DNA of 64,000 bases from Nocardia veterana NBRC 100344 (GCF_000308855.1 NZ_BAGM01000095.1:62001-126000), one strand, 5' to 3'; numbered from the stretch's first letter, positions 1 to 8,739 are shown. A program made the numbers and translations. The notes: generated by a model not told the origin, from the sequence alone.

Positions 1-810
1 CTCGGCGGGGCCGACGTGCACGGTGCCGGAATCCGGGTCGATCTCGGTCACGTAGCGCGGACGCCCGTCGGCGGCGGGACCGGGCAGGCCGAGCCCCTTG
101 CGCTGACCGATCGTGAAACCGTGGACACCTTCGTGTTCGGCCAGTTTCCGGCCGTCGCTGTCGACGATGGCCCCCGGGCGCACCCCGATCGACGCCCCGA
201 GAAAGGCCCGCGTGTCGCCGGAGGGAATGAAGCAGATGTCGTGCGAGTCCGGCTTGTTCGCCACGGCCAGGCCGCGTTCGGCGGCCTCTTCGCGGATGCG
301 CGGCTTCGGGGTGTCACCGACCGGGAACATCGCCCGGGACAGCTGTTCGGCGGTGAGGACCGCGAGCACGTACGACTGATCCTTGTCCGCGTCGACCGCC
401 CGGCGCAGCACGCCGTCGGACAGCTGCGCGTAGTGACCGGTGACCACGGCGTCGAAGCCCAGGGCCACCGCACGATCGGCGAGCGCCGAGAACTTGATCT
501 TCTCGTTGCAGCGCAGGCACGGGTTCGGGGTCTCGCCGGCGGCGTACGCGGCGACGAAGTCGTCGATCACGTCCTCTTTGAAGCGATCCGCGAAATCCCA
601 GACGTAGAAAGGGATCCCGAGGACGTCGGCGGCTCGCCGGGCATCACCGGCATCCTCCTTGGAGCAGCAGCCGCGCGACCCGGTACGCAGAGTTCCGGGG
701 GTGGCCGACAGGGCCAGGTGCACCCCGACCACCTCGTGGCCGGCGTCGACCGCACGCGCGGCGGCCACGGCGGAATCGACGCCGCCGCTCATCGCTGCCA
801 GCACTCTCAT
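1..810 (-). CDS. mnmA: tRNA-specific 2-thiouridylase MnmA (C-terminus off window)
   Basis: MnmA activates U34 of Lys/Glu/Gln tRNAs with ATP and inserts sulfur to give 2-thiouridine. The first 270 residues are visible and the gene runs past base 1, so the C-terminal RNA-contact domain is cut. The PP-loop motif SGGVDS lies at residues 8-13. The two cysteines expected of the family are C98 (in NPCLRC) and C193 (in HDICFIP). The ATG at 810 overlaps the stop of the upstream cysteine desulfurase by 4 bp (ATGA), so the sulfur donor and the thiolase are translationally coupled. M. tuberculosis has the same gene pair. Identification is secure. Confidence 0.96.
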   Translation of the reverse strand, partial: MRVLAAMSGGVDSAVAAARAVDAGHEVVGVHLALSATPGTLRTGSRGCCSKEDAGDARRAADVLGIPFYVWDFADRFKEDVIDDFVAAYAAGETPNPCLRCNEKIKFSALADRAVALGFDAVVTGHYAQLSDGVLRRAVDADKDQSYVLAVLTAEQLSRAMFPVGDTPKPRIREEAAERGLAVANKPDSHDICFIPSGDTRAFLGASIGVRPGAIVDSDGRKLAEHEGVHGFTIGQRKGLGLPGPAADGRPRYVTEIDPDSGTVHVGPAE

Positions 811-2036
811 CGCGTACCTCCTTTCGCACCGGCCAGTCCGGCCGCTTCGGCCCGTTCCACCACCGAGGGCAGAACGTCCAGCAATCTGTCGATATCCGCG
901 CGCGTCGAGGTATGCCCCAGCGAGAAACGCAGCGACCCGCGCGCCTGTCGCGGTTCGACACCCATCGCCAACAGGACGTGGCTGGGCGCGGCCACCCCCG
1001 CATTGCACGCCGACCCGGTCGAACATTCGATTCCGGCGGCGTCGAGCAGCATCAGCAGCGAGTCGCCCTCACACCCGGGAAACGTGAAATGCGCGTTACC
1101 GGGCAACCGATGGATGCCGTCGGCACCGTTGAGCACCGCGCTCGGAATCCGTTCCCGCACACCGTCGATCAGCTGATCGCGTAGCTCGGTCAGCTCGGCG
1201 GTGCGCTGGGGCAGCTCGCGGACCGTCTCGCGCAGCGCCGCGGCCAATCCGACCGCCGCCGGCACATCCGAGGTTCCCGAACGCAGATCGCGTTCGTGGC
1301 CGCCACCGTGCAGCAGCGGCACACAGCCCACCTGCCGGCCGAGCAACAGCACGCCCGCACCGTGCGGCCCGCCCACCTTGTGCCCGGCGAAGCTGGCCGC
1401 CGCCAGGCCACTGGCGGCGAAATCGATCGGCAGCTGCGCCGCGGCCTGCACCGCGTCGCTGTGCATCGGAACATCGAATTCCTGTGCGATGGAAGCCAAT
1501 TCGACGATCGGCTCGATGGTGCCGACCTCGTTGTTCGCCCACATCACACTGACCAGAGCGGTGTCGGCGGCGTGCGCGGCCAGCGCCTCGCGCAGCACGC
1601 GCGGAGAGACGGTGCCGTCGGCCTCGACGTCGAGCAGGGTGACCTGGGCGCCCTCGTGTTCCTGCAACCAGTCCACCGCGTCGAGGACCGCGTGGTGCTC
1701 GATCGCGCTCACCAGGATGCGGGTGCGGCGCGGATCGGCATCGCGGCGGGCCCAGTAGATGCCCTTGACGGCGAGGTTGTCGCTTTCCGTACCGCCCGAG
1801 GTGAACAGGATCTCCGAGGGCCGCGCCCCCAGGTCGGCGGCGATGGACTCGCGCGCTTCCTCCAGCAGCCGGCGTGCGGTCCGGCCCGAGCCGTGCAGCG
1901 ACGAGGCATTACCGACCGTGCCGAGCACAGCCGTCATCGCCTCGACGGCGGCCGGGAACATGGGTGTCGTGGCCGCGTGATCGAGGTAGACCGTCTTGGG
2001 CGCCGCTGCGACCGGACCCGGGAAAGCCGACATCAT
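807..2036 (-). CDS. Cysteine desulfurase (IscS/NifS family)
   Basis: This is a PLP-dependent fold-type I enzyme that removes sulfur from L-cysteine as a protein persulfide, here probably for MnmA and Fe-S cluster assembly. In its 409 residues one sees the N-terminal YLDHAATTP motif, the HSDAVQ segment, the PLP lysine in SFAGHK (K220), and the catalytic cysteine C344 in the loop STGSACNAG. That loop sits close to the C-terminus, as in IscS-like class I enzymes. Two adjacent ATGs (2036 and 2033) are possible starts. It is the first gene of a two-gene operon with mnmA. I leave the symbol blank because iscS and other desulfurase names cannot be separated by eye. Confidence 0.94.
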   Translation of the reverse strand: MMSAFPGPVAAAPKTVYLDHAATTPMFPAAVEAMTAVLGTVGNASSLHGSGRTARRLLEEARESIAADLGARPSEILFTSGGTESDNLAVKGIYWARRDADPRRTRILVSAIEHHAVLDAVDWLQEHEGAQVTLLDVEADGTVSPRVLREALAAHAADTALVSVMWANNEVGTIEPIVELASIAQEFDVPMHSDAVQAAAQLPIDFAASGLAAASFAGHKVGGPHGAGVLLLGRQVGCVPLLHGGGHERDLRSGTSDVPAAVGLAAALRETVRELPQRTAELTELRDQLIDGVRERIPSAVLNGADGIHRLPGNAHFTFPGCEGDSLLMLLDAAGIECSTGSACNAGVAAPSHVLLAMGVEPRQARGSLRFSLGHTSTRADIDRLLDVLPSVVERAEAAGLAGAKGGTR

Positions 2037-2562
2037 GACCGATCCAGCCTATCCCACCGTTGACCTGCACACCTTGGGGGTATCCTTCCGCGTTCCGCGC
2101 ACCACCGACGATTCGCCCTCGTATCGCCAACCGGACGACCCGGGTCACTATTCCCGGACCGCCGGTCCGAACCCGCTCCCCCAGGCGAGCCGATCGCGGC
2201 CCAATCCAACAGTCTACCGGTGTGCTGAATGTTTGCTGATTTCTCCGGCGGGCAGCGCCCTCGAATCCAGAGCCTCCAGAGGGCGGTAATTACCATTCGA
2301 AAAAGACTTGTTTTCAGGTGAATTCGATATGCCACCCGCGCTGCGCACGGTTTGCTATTCGGCGGTTTGCTGGCTAGGATGATTGCTGAACAATTACCGC
2401 GGCTAATGGTCGCGTGCCACGCCTGATGGTCGCGGAGTCCGATCGAATGGGGGCGATCGTGCGGTCGACCGGTTCGTGGTTGTGCTGGGGGTTATTCGCA
2501 GGGATGTGACGGTTGAGCCCGGATGCGGTGAGTCGTGCCCGGGCGCGAGGGAGAGGAGAACG
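2037..2562. other. Intergenic region without a supported gene
   Basis: About 525 bp lie between the divergent cysteine desulfurase gene and the small gene at 2563. The DNA is less G/C-rich than its surroundings, especially at 2215-2410. I see no RNA gene and no convincing open frame. The only signal I can name is a possible promoter at 2352-2380, listed separately. The part next to 2036 must also hold the promoter of the desulfurase-mnmA operon, but I could not pick out its hexamers. Confidence 0.6.
2352..2380 (+). promoter_or_regulatory. Possible sigma-A-type promoter
   Basis: A TTGCTA hexamer (2352-2357) and a TAGGAT hexamer (2375-2380) are separated by 17 bp in an A/T-richer stretch. They point at the small gene starting at 2563 and would leave a leader of about 175 nt. 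The match is by eye only and could be chance. Confidence 0.3.
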
Positions 2563-2931
2563 GTGAGCGGCAAACTGATCACGGCAACTCCGTCGGCGAC
2601 CCTGCTGGTGGAGGAGATCATCGATCGTTACGGCTCGGTCGAGCAGTTCTGCAATCTGCTTCGCCGAGATCTGGACGATCCCACCGTGCAGCTGCCGCGC
2701 ATCACGCCCGCCGAATCGTCGAACGGTACCGCGAGCCGCTATCTCGCCTGGTCGGAAAGTCCGGAGCGCGCTGATCCGGCCGCCCCCGCCGCGGCGGTCG
2801 CGGTGCGGGACACCGGTCCCGCCCCGGCGCAACCGGCCGATTCCGACGACTCCGACGACTCCGACGACTCCGACCGCCGAGAGGCGGACCGGCGACGCGG
2901 ACTGTGGCGTCGGTTGATGTCCTGGTTCTGA
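2563..2931 (+). CDS. Small hypothetical protein with Ser-Asp repeat
   Basis: I do not recognise this 122-residue protein. The GTG start at 2563 is preceded by a good ribosome binding site (GAGAGGAG), which favours it over an in-frame GTG at 2476. The first 60 residues look like a compact helical domain. Residues 70-100 are Ala/Pro-rich and end in a perfect run of Ser-Asp-Asp repeats (SDDSDDSDDSD). The C-terminus is strongly basic and aromatic (RRGLWRRLMSWF), which could bind membrane or an acidic partner. It stands alone, downstream of a long leader. Coding character is supported by G/C-rich third positions. Function unknown. Confidence 0.65.
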   Translation: MSGKLITATPSATLLVEEIIDRYGSVEQFCNLLRRDLDDPTVQLPRITPAESSNGTASRYLAWSESPERADPAAPAAAVAVRDTGPAPAQPADSDDSDDSDDSDRREADRRRGLWRRLMSWF

Positions 2932-2984
2932 CCGGTCCGGCTCGCGGGTAGTTTCCCGGCGGCATCGACGAGGTAGGTGGCAGG

Positions 2985-3680
2985 GTGAGGGGCGTGACCA
3001 CGATCGGCCCCTCGACGCCGGCCTTCACGATCGGCGACCGTTACGCGATGTATCGAGGGCCGGTCGCCGACAGTACATTTCACCGGCACGCCGCATTTCA
3101 GATCGTCATCGCGGTGCGCGGCGAGGCCGAGATGGTGGACAGGGCCGGCGGTCGGCATCGGGCACCGGCACTGCTCGTCGCGCCCATGTGCCGCCACCGG
3201 CTGCTCGCCGCCCCGGAGTTGGTGATCTATTTCGTCGAACCGCACTGTGGATTCGCCGACCGGCTGCGGTCCCGCGCTGCTATCGCGCCCGCGCCCGACC
3301 TGGCGGGTGTGCATGCGGACGAGATCGCCGTGCACCGGCCCTCCGCCGAGTTGGATCCCCGTCTACTTCAGGCGCTGGATCTCTTGCGGGACAACAGCTT
3401 CGCCATACCCGAGCTCGCCGCGACGGTCGGGCTGTCCGCGCAGCGGTTGCGCGCACTGGCGCGTACTCAGCTGGATATGCCGCTGGCCCGGTGGCGGATA
3501 TGGGCGCGACTGCGCCGGGCCGCCGCGGCGATGCAGGCCGGCCGGTCGGTGGCCGACGCCGCGGCCGCGGGCGGATTCGCCGATCAAGCGCATTTCACCC
3601 GACAACTACGCGAAATGCTGGGTCTGACACCGGCCGCCGTTCAACGGCTGCTGTGCGCCGAGTCCCGGCGCGCGACATAG
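2985..3680 (+). CDS. AraC-family transcriptional regulator
   Basis: The protein has 231 residues with a cupin-like N-terminal sensing half (roughly 20-105; HRHAAFQIVIAV is typical) and a C-terminal AraC double helix-turn-helix domain (roughly 125-225). The second helix-turn-helix and the family signature appear as GGFADQAHFTRQLREMLGLTP. The GTG start at 2985 follows an AGGTAGG-like ribosome binding site. Its 3' end overlaps the convergent methyltransferase gene by 40 bp, so the two transcripts are antisense at their ends. The effector is unknown. The family is secure. Confidence 0.88.
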   Translation: MRGVTTIGPSTPAFTIGDRYAMYRGPVADSTFHRHAAFQIVIAVRGEAEMVDRAGGRHRAPALLVAPMCRHRLLAAPELVIYFVEPHCGFADRLRSRAAIAPAPDLAGVHADEIAVHRPSAELDPRLLQALDLLRDNSFAIPELAATVGLSAQRLRALARTQLDMPLARWRIWARLRRAAAAMQAGRSVADAAAAGGFADQAHFTRQLREMLGLTPAAVQRLLCAESRRAT

Positions 3681-4312
3681 ATCGAGATCGATCCGGTGAT
3701 CGTCGGCACCACGTCCGCCTCACGCACGTCGCGGAATCCGGCGGCGCCGATCAGCTCCGGCAGCACACCGTCGGCATTGGGTCCGGTGTCCTCGACTCCG
3801 TCGGCCAGCTGCACGATCCGAAAGGCGTTGCGCATCAACCTGGTTCGCTGCCGGCCGTAGTCGGCGATCACGAGTTTCCCACCCGGTCGCAGCACCGCGA
3901 ACATCGACGCCAGAATCGCGCGCTTCATCTCGAGCGGACACTGATGCAGGACCAGACTCGACACCACGGTGTCCACCGTCGCGGCGCCGAACGATTCCAC
4001 CAGCCGATCGCCCATCCCCCGTTCCCACCGCACGGCGACACCCGCCGCGTTCGCCTTGCGCCTCGCGATCGCCAGCACCTCCGGATCCGGGTCCACCCCG
4101 ACGATGCGCGCCGCCGGCTCCACTCGCGCCACCAGCACGGCGGTCGACCCGGTCCCGCATCCCACATCGAGAACGATCTGGCCCGGCTGCGGCGCCGCAT
4201 ACATCACGGCCAGCGCCCGCCACAGGCGCTCACGGGTCGAAGCGATCACGAAGTCGTAGAACCGGGTCGGCGCGAACCGTCCCAGCGCCGGAGTGAAGGG
4301 TGCGTCGGGCAT
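3641..4312 (-). CDS. Class I SAM-dependent methyltransferase
   Basis: The SAM-binding motif I is clear as VLDVGCGTGSTAVLV, followed by the acidic motif GVDPDPEVLA and the later motif LRPGGKLVIADYGR. This places the protein in the UbiE/COQ5-like small-molecule methyltransferase superfamily. I start it at the ATG at 4312 (MPDAPF...), giving 223 residues, the usual family length. An open frame continues upstream to 4525, but that part reads into the promoter region and the first codons of the divergent thioesterase-like gene. The substrate cannot be read from sequence. Its 3' end overlaps the AraC gene tail to tail. Confidence 0.85.
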   Translation of the reverse strand: MPDAPFTPALGRFAPTRFYDFVIASTRERLWRALAVMYAAPQPGQIVLDVGCGTGSTAVLVARVEPAARIVGVDPDPEVLAIARRKANAAGVAVRWERGMGDRLVESFGAATVDTVVSSLVLHQCPLEMKRAILASMFAVLRPGGKLVIADYGRQRTRLMRNAFRIVQLADGVEDTGPNADGVLPELIGAAGFRDVREADVVPTITGSISIYVARRDSAHSSR

Positions 4313-4495
4313 GTGTTCAGCATCGGCCGCGGACCGTCCTACGGTCTTGAACGAACCGCTCGCCGGGCCCGCACCGATCTCGATGCGGGCCGGCCTCGCG
4401 GCGTCGAGTACCCCGGAAGTGACCGCTCGTTCCCCTCGGTCGATGATCGACGTGGCGGTCCGGCCGAACGACGGCCGAAGGAAGGAGCTCGGCAT

Positions 4496-5314
4496 ATGGA
4501 GGGCGCGTTCTTCCGCGTGCAGCACGGCGACACCGAGGAACTACATCCCGAACCCCGGGCGAGCAGCGGCTGGGGTGCGGATCAGATGCGCGGGCCCGCG
4601 GTCGGTGCGGCCCTGGCGCGAAAGGTCGAGCAGACGATCGAGACCCTGGGCAGACACGACCTGCAACCCGTGCGGTGGACGGTGGATCTGTTCCGGGCCG
4701 TGCGGATGAAACCCTCGGTCACCACCGCGACGGTGGTCCGCGAAGGGCCACGGTTGTGCCTGATCGATGCCGTGCTGAGTCAGGACGGCATCCCGGCCGC
4801 CCGGGCGAGCGCGCTGTTTCTGCGACCGAGCGAGGCACCGCCCGGCGAGGTGTGGTCCGGCGGCACGACCCCCACACCGCCACCGGTGGGTCGCCGGCCT
4901 CCGGAGCGCGATCCGGAGCGGCTGTACTTCACCGAGCGGGACGGCTGGGGCGAGTGGACCGACGCCTTCCGGGACGCCGACCGAAAACGGATCTGGCACT
5001 TGCCGATTCCGGTGGTCGAAGGCGAGGAACCGACCCCGTTCCAGATCGCCGCGGCCGTCGCCGATGTCACGAATCTGGTGTCCAATCTCGGCAGCGCCGG
5101 TCTGGAATTCATCAATCCGGATGTGACGATGGCGATCACCCGGCTGCCGAACGGGCCGGAGGTCGGGCTCGCGTTGACCGAACGCGTCCAGCAGGCGGGA
5201 ATCGCCGTCGGCACCGCGGTGATCTTCGACCGCGACGGCGTTCTCGGCACCACCACCGTGACGGCCGTCGCCAACGCCCGTCGCGCCGTGCGCATCGACC
5301 ACGGTCGCGATTGA
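4496..5314 (+). CDS. Acyl-CoA thioesterase-like (double hotdog) protein
   Basis: This 272-residue protein has the look of the actinobacterial thioesterase-superfamily proteins with two hotdog halves. The N-terminal half contains a DLQPVRWTVDLFRAVRMKPS segment typical of TesB-like domains. The C-terminal half contains the segment SAGLEFINPDVTMAITRLP. The ATG at 4496 has a textbook ribosome binding site (AAGGAG at 4482-4487). The open frame extends far upstream without meaning. It is divergent from the methyltransferase. Fatty-acyl-CoA hydrolysis is a family expectation, and the actual substrate is unknown. Confidence 0.75.
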   Translation: MEGAFFRVQHGDTEELHPEPRASSGWGADQMRGPAVGAALARKVEQTIETLGRHDLQPVRWTVDLFRAVRMKPSVTTATVVREGPRLCLIDAVLSQDGIPAARASALFLRPSEAPPGEVWSGGTTPTPPPVGRRPPERDPERLYFTERDGWGEWTDAFRDADRKRIWHLPIPVVEGEEPTPFQIAAAVADVTNLVSNLGSAGLEFINPDVTMAITRLPNGPEVGLALTERVQQAGIAVGTAVIFDRDGVLGTTTVTAVANARRAVRIDHGRD

Positions 5315-5400
5315 GCAGTCCCGGCCTGCCACACCGATGCCGGGAATCCACGGAGTCGGCGCTACCGGAGATCGCGGCGTGCTCGGCGTATCGTCACGAC

Positions 5401-5610
5401 ATGCGCCTGAGCACCCGGAACCAACTCGACGGAACCGTCACCTCGGTCACCCGCGGCGAGGCCATGGCCGTGGTCCGGGTCCGGCTGTCGGGCGGGGACG
5501 AGATCACCTCGTCCATCACCCGCGACGCGGCCGACGATCTCGGCCTCACCGAGGGGTCGGTGGTCAAGGTGCTGATCAAATCCACGGAGGTCACGCTCGG
5601 TATCGAGTAG
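5401..5610 (+). CDS. Mop/TOBE-domain molybdate-binding protein
   Basis: This 69-residue protein is a single Mop domain, the module that oligomerises to bind molybdate or tungstate. The signature region is MRLSTRNQLDGTVTSVTRGE, followed by the strand EITSSITRDAADDLGL and the closing VVKVLIKSTEVTLGI. Single-domain Mops store or buffer molybdate in the cytoplasm. The gene lies about 3.3 kb from the molybdate operon at 8740-11882 and is not part of it, though a shared role is likely (inference). The ATG at 5401 fits the family N-terminus. No strong ribosome binding site is visible, so the mRNA may be leaderless. Confidence 0.85.
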   Translation: MRLSTRNQLDGTVTSVTRGEAMAVVRVRLSGGDEITSSITRDAADDLGLTEGSVVKVLIKSTEVTLGIE

Positions 5611-5655
5611 GTCGCGGTGATTCCCGCGGCGTCGCGATCGATGGAGGGAAACGCC

Positions 5656-6030
5656 ATGGCATGGACGGCCGCCCAGCTCGATCGGATCGGAAGTTCCGAG
5701 GAGCTGCAGATCACCAGCTACTACGAGAGCGGCGCGCTGCGCCCCTGGACGACCGTCTGGGTGGTACGCGTCGACGACGATCTCTACATTCGTTCCGCCT
5801 ACGGGGAATCCGGCGGGTGGTATCGGCACGCCATGCACACCCGGGGCGCCCGGGTCCGAGCCCGCGGCGTCGAGACCGACGTGACGCTGCACCCCGCCAC
5901 CGACCCGGTCATCAACGACCGCGTCAGCCGGGCCTACGAGGCGAAATATCGTGATCACCCCACCGCGCTGGAGCCGATGCTCGCCCCGGCCGCCGCCAAC
6001 ACCACCTTGCGCATGGACGCGGTCGGTTGA
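5656..6030 (+). CDS. DUF2255 family protein
   Basis: The 124-residue protein matches the DUF2255 pattern: a short N-terminus (WTAAQLDRIGSSEELQITSY), a split beta-barrel-like core with TVWVVRVDDDLYIRSAYG, then GGWYRHAMHT and a C-terminal VSRAYEAKYRDHP. The fold resembles pyridoxamine-oxidase-like and deazaflavin-binding barrels. No catalytic role is established. I use the ATG at 5656 because GGAGGG (5643-5648) sits at ideal distance. GTG 5617 and ATG 5641 are in frame but have no such site. Confidence 0.75.
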   Translation: MAWTAAQLDRIGSSEELQITSYYESGALRPWTTVWVVRVDDDLYIRSAYGESGGWYRHAMHTRGARVRARGVETDVTLHPATDPVINDRVSRAYEAKYRDHPTALEPMLAPAAANTTLRMDAVG

Positions 6031-6086
6031 TTCGCGGGCACGCCGTTCGACGAATGCGGCGGCGGCTTCGGTGAGCCGAGGGCGGA

Positions 6087-6998
6087 TCAGGATTCGCCGG
6101 CGTCGGTGAAGTAGTGTCCGTCCTCGAGATCCTCGATGAGGTTGGGGTGTACGGGTTTCCAGCCGAGCAGGGCCGCGGTGGCCGCGGCGGTGGTGGGGTT
6201 GTCCAGCTGGACCATCGGGGCGAGGAAGCCGAAGTGAGTGGGTGCTTCTTCGGGGGCGATGGAGACCACCGGGACATTCAGGTGGCGGCCGATGATCTCG
6301 GCGATCGTGCGTAGCGTGACGCCCTCGTCGTCGACGGCGTGCAGGCGACTGCCGGCGGGGGCCGATTCGAGAGCCAGCCGATACAGGTGCGCCGCGTCCA
6401 GGGTGTGACCGGCGGGCCAGCGATTCTGCCCGTCGCCGACGTAGGCCGAGACGCCCTTGGCGCGGGCCGTCGCGATGAGGGTCGGCACGAAACCGTGCCG
6501 ATCGAGGCGACTGTGCACAGTCGGTGGCAGGCGGACCACGCTGGACCGGACGCCACGGTCGGCGAAGCCGACGATCGCGTTCTCGGAGTCGATGCGAGGG
6601 CCGCCCGGCAGCGAATCCGCCTCGGTACCGGTGCGCCCGAGCGCAGCCAGCAGACCGGTGCCGGAGGTCGCGACCAGCGGCTTACCCGTCCCGGCCAGTA
6701 CGTCGCCGAACATCCGCACCACCCGGAGATCGGCCTCGGCCGCGCCGAGGAAATCGCCGGCGATCATGTTCTCGTGTTTGAAGGCCAGGTGGATCACGCC
6801 GTCCGCGGCGGCCACCGCCTCGGCCAGCCCGTCCGGATCGTCGAGATTCCCCCGGTACACCTGCGCCCCCGCGGCCAGTAAGGCCGCGGCGGAGGCATCC
6901 GAACGAGCCAGTCCGACGACCTCGTGCCCGGCGGCGAGCAGTTCGGGAACGACCGCCGATCCCACATGTCCCGACGCTCCGGTGACGAATACGCGCAT
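6087..6998 (-). CDS. SDR-type NAD(P)-binding epimerase/dehydratase-like protein
   Basis: This extended short-chain dehydrogenase of 303 residues begins with a Rossmann motif GASGHVGSAV (residues 7-16) and continues with HEVVGLARSD, the arrangement of NAD(P)H-binding epimerase-like proteins. A canonical YxxxK catalytic pair is not evident, so it may be an atypical SDR. The ATG at 6998 has a perfect AGGAGGT ribosome binding site, which rules out the longer reading to 7025. The upstream gap contains two palindromic operators and the TetR gene, all on the same strand, so this gene is very probably controlled by that TetR protein. Confidence 0.82.
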   Translation of the reverse strand: MRVFVTGASGHVGSAVVPELLAAGHEVVGLARSDASAAALLAAGAQVYRGNLDDPDGLAEAVAAADGVIHLAFKHENMIAGDFLGAAEADLRVVRMFGDVLAGTGKPLVATSGTGLLAALGRTGTEADSLPGGPRIDSENAIVGFADRGVRSSVVRLPPTVHSRLDRHGFVPTLIATARAKGVSAYVGDGQNRWPAGHTLDAAHLYRLALESAPAGSRLHAVDDEGVTLRTIAEIIGRHLNVPVVSIAPEEAPTHFGFLAPMVQLDNPTTAAATAALLGWKPVHPNLIEDLEDGHYFTDAGES

Positions 6999-7030
6999 GG
7001 AAACCTCCTGCGATGGGTGAGCCACATCCG

Positions 7031-7055
7031 ACTGATGTCAGCGACTGACATCAGT
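7031..7055. promoter_or_regulatory. Palindromic operator 1 (likely TetR site)
   Basis: A perfect inverted repeat has 11-bp arms ACTGATGTCAG (7031-7041) and CTGACATCAGT (7045-7055) around the spacer CGA. It lies 33 bp before the SDR start codon. It shares the core TGWCAG-N3-CTGWCA with the second site at 7064-7082. Binding by the adjacent TetR protein is inferred. Confidence 0.75.
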
Positions 7056-7063
7056 GTAGCGCC

Positions 7064-7082
7064 GATGACAGCCACTGTCATC
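7064..7082. promoter_or_regulatory. Palindromic operator 2 (likely TetR site)
   Basis: A perfect inverted repeat has 8-bp arms GATGACAG (7064-7071) and CTGTCATC (7075-7082) around CCA. Its centre is 30 bp from that of operator 1, about three helical turns, so two dimers could bind on the same face. Confidence 0.7.
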
Positions 7083-7109
7083 AACGACATGTGTCCGAGG
7101 ACGGTCGAG

Positions 7110-7745
7110 TCAGGCCGACGCCGAGGCCCGGCGTTGGATTTCCGCCGTGCTCCACGCACCGATCATGCGGGCCGTCATCTCGATCGCCTCGCGGCGTTCG
7201 TCCGGTCCGACTTCCAGCGCGGAGGCCCGCAGGACGGCCGAGAAACCCGTGTTCACCAGCACGAAGGCCATGACATCGAGTTCGTGATCATCGCTGGGCC
7301 CGAGGATCTGGATGAGCAGCACCTTCACCAGCAGACGCAGGCGCGGTTCGAACTCCGGGATGCCGCTGTTGTAGAACTGCACGCCGGCGGCGAGAGCGCG
7401 CACCAGCTTCGCGTTGGCGACCAGTTCGTCGCAGATGGCGGCAAGGATTTCGGCGGTCAGTTCCTCCACCGACTCTTCCGAAAGATCCAGCCGTTCGGTG
7501 AAGCGCCGCTCGATACTTTCCAGCAGTCGTTCCAGCAATTCCTCGACGATCACCGTGCGGTCGGCGAAGTATCGATAGACGGTGCCGATACTCAGCCCGG
7601 CCTCGGCCGCGATCCGATTCGTCGAGGTGTTCTCGATGCCTCGCTCCCCGAACAACCGCCCCGCGGTGTCGAGGATGTGCTGACGGGTTTCCTTCGCACG
7701 CTCCTGCGTCGGGCGTCGACGCTGACCGACCGCCTTGGACGGCAT
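7110..7745 (-). CDS. TetR-family repressor
   Basis: The protein has 211 residues. The N-terminal TetR helix-turn-helix is clear (RQHILDTAGRLFGERGIENT, then IAAEAGLSIGTVYRYFADR), followed by an all-helical ligand domain. The ATG at 7745 is preferred over the GTG three bases upstream because AGGAG lies six bases before it. The gene is followed on the same strand by two palindromes and the SDR gene. This arrangement suggests it represses the SDR gene and that readthrough forms a two-gene unit. The ligand is unknown. Confidence 0.88.
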   Translation of the reverse strand: MPSKAVGQRRRPTQERAKETRQHILDTAGRLFGERGIENTSTNRIAAEAGLSIGTVYRYFADRTVIVEELLERLLESIERRFTERLDLSEESVEELTAEILAAICDELVANAKLVRALAAGVQFYNSGIPEFEPRLRLLVKVLLIQILGPSDDHELDVMAFVLVNTGFSAVLRASALEVGPDERREAIEMTARMIGAWSTAEIQRRASASA

Positions 7746-7982
7746 CACCCACTCCTACCTGATATCGGCTGAAGATCGGTTGATCATCCTAGGACGCCAC
7801 CCGCCCGGGATCCGGCTGTTCCACGCCCGCGCTGCCCGAATTGGCCGAGTCCACAAAATGGCAGGTCCTCCGCTATTACATTTGCGCCCTCCGGATTTCG
7901 CCGGGAGGCGGGCCGTGTGTCGGATCGGGTCGCGACCGCCGTCGGCAGCGGGATCCGGAGTACCGGCGGTTAACATCCACCC

Positions 7983-8414
7983 GTGGCGAAACTGAAAGTG
8001 TCGGTCGACGTACCGATTTCCCCCGACCGCGCCTGGTCGCACGCGGCGAATCTGCGCGAACTCGATCAGTGGCTGATCATGCACGAGGCCTGGCGCGGCC
8101 GCGTGCCCGAGGAGCTGACCCCGGGCACCGAGCTGGTCGGTATCGCCTCGGTGAAAGGCCTGCGAAACCGTGTGCGCTGGACCGTCCGCACGGCCGAACC
8201 GCCGCGCCGGCTGGAGCTGACCGGCGCCGGAAAGGGCGGAACGAAACTGGGATTGGACCTGCTCGTCGAGCCCAAGGACGACGGGTCGTCGGTCACCGTC
8301 GACATCGAGCTGGGCGGGCGGGCGCTGTTCGGCCCGATCGGGGCGACGGTCGCCCGGGCGCTGAAGGGCGATATCGAACGCTCACTGGATCGTTTCATCG
8401 AGCTGTACTGCTGA
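7983..8414 (+). CDS. SRPBCC (polyketide cyclase/START-like) family protein
   Basis: The 143-residue protein shows the helix-grip pattern of SRPBCC proteins. The first strand is LKVSVDVPISPDRAWSHAAN, the middle strands include ELVGIASVKGLRNRVRWTVR, and the last helix holds ARALKGDIERSLDRFIELYC. Such proteins bind hydrophobic ligands or act as cyclases, and the role here is unknown. The GTG start at 7983 gives the normal family N-terminus. The 237 bp upstream hold no gene that I can support. Confidence 0.8.
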   Translation: MAKLKVSVDVPISPDRAWSHAANLRELDQWLIMHEAWRGRVPEELTPGTELVGIASVKGLRNRVRWTVRTAEPPRRLELTGAGKGGTKLGLDLLVEPKDDGSSVTVDIELGGRALFGPIGATVARALKGDIERSLDRFIELYC

Positions 8415-8426
8415 CCGCCGGTCCCG

Positions 8427-8707
8427 TCATGTGCCGGCCGGCGAGCGGTCGAGCACGACGATCGGAATTGCGCGCCCGCCGGCCTTGCCGCCGATAGCAC
8501 TCGTAGTCCGGCAGGCTCGTCGCGAAACCCCGCCACAGCTGCGGATATTCGGCCTCGGCCGCAATCCTTGCCCGAGCCGGTGTGATCCCGCAACAGAATC
8601 CGCGTGCCGGGCCGTCCTGGCATATGCCCGCCGATGCGCCGGTTCGTCCGGCGATACAGCCACACCTCTGCGCTGCCGTCGATCTGCGGCGTGAACCCGG
8701 CGGTTGG
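8427..8707 (-). pseudogene. Decayed F420-dependent nitroreductase (DUF385-like)
   Basis: Two separate pieces of the deazaflavin-dependent nitroreductase family can be read on the minus strand. The N-terminal piece (about 8707-8590) encodes GSAEVWLYRRTNRRIGGHMP, which matches the family's YRRTGGRIGG region. The C-terminal piece (about 8580-8427) encodes EYPQLWRGFATSLPDYECYR and then, after a frame change, GGRAIPIVVLDRSPAGT followed by a stop. The middle of the protein (some 60-80 residues in intact members) is missing, and no start codon serves the first piece. This is a gene remnant with an internal deletion and at least one frameshift. Confidence 0.65.
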
Positions 8708-8739
8708 CTATCCGCATTCGCGGAAATATGCTAGCTGTC

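Noticed and set aside
3188-4495. Long open frame running into the thioesterase-like gene
   Set aside because: It overlaps the AraC and methyltransferase genes in other frames, has no family likeness, and a strong ribosome binding site marks the true start at 4496.
7735-7995. Plus-strand open frame in the gap between tetR and the SRPBCC gene
   Set aside because: It overlaps the tetR start region, has no ribosome binding site and no domain.
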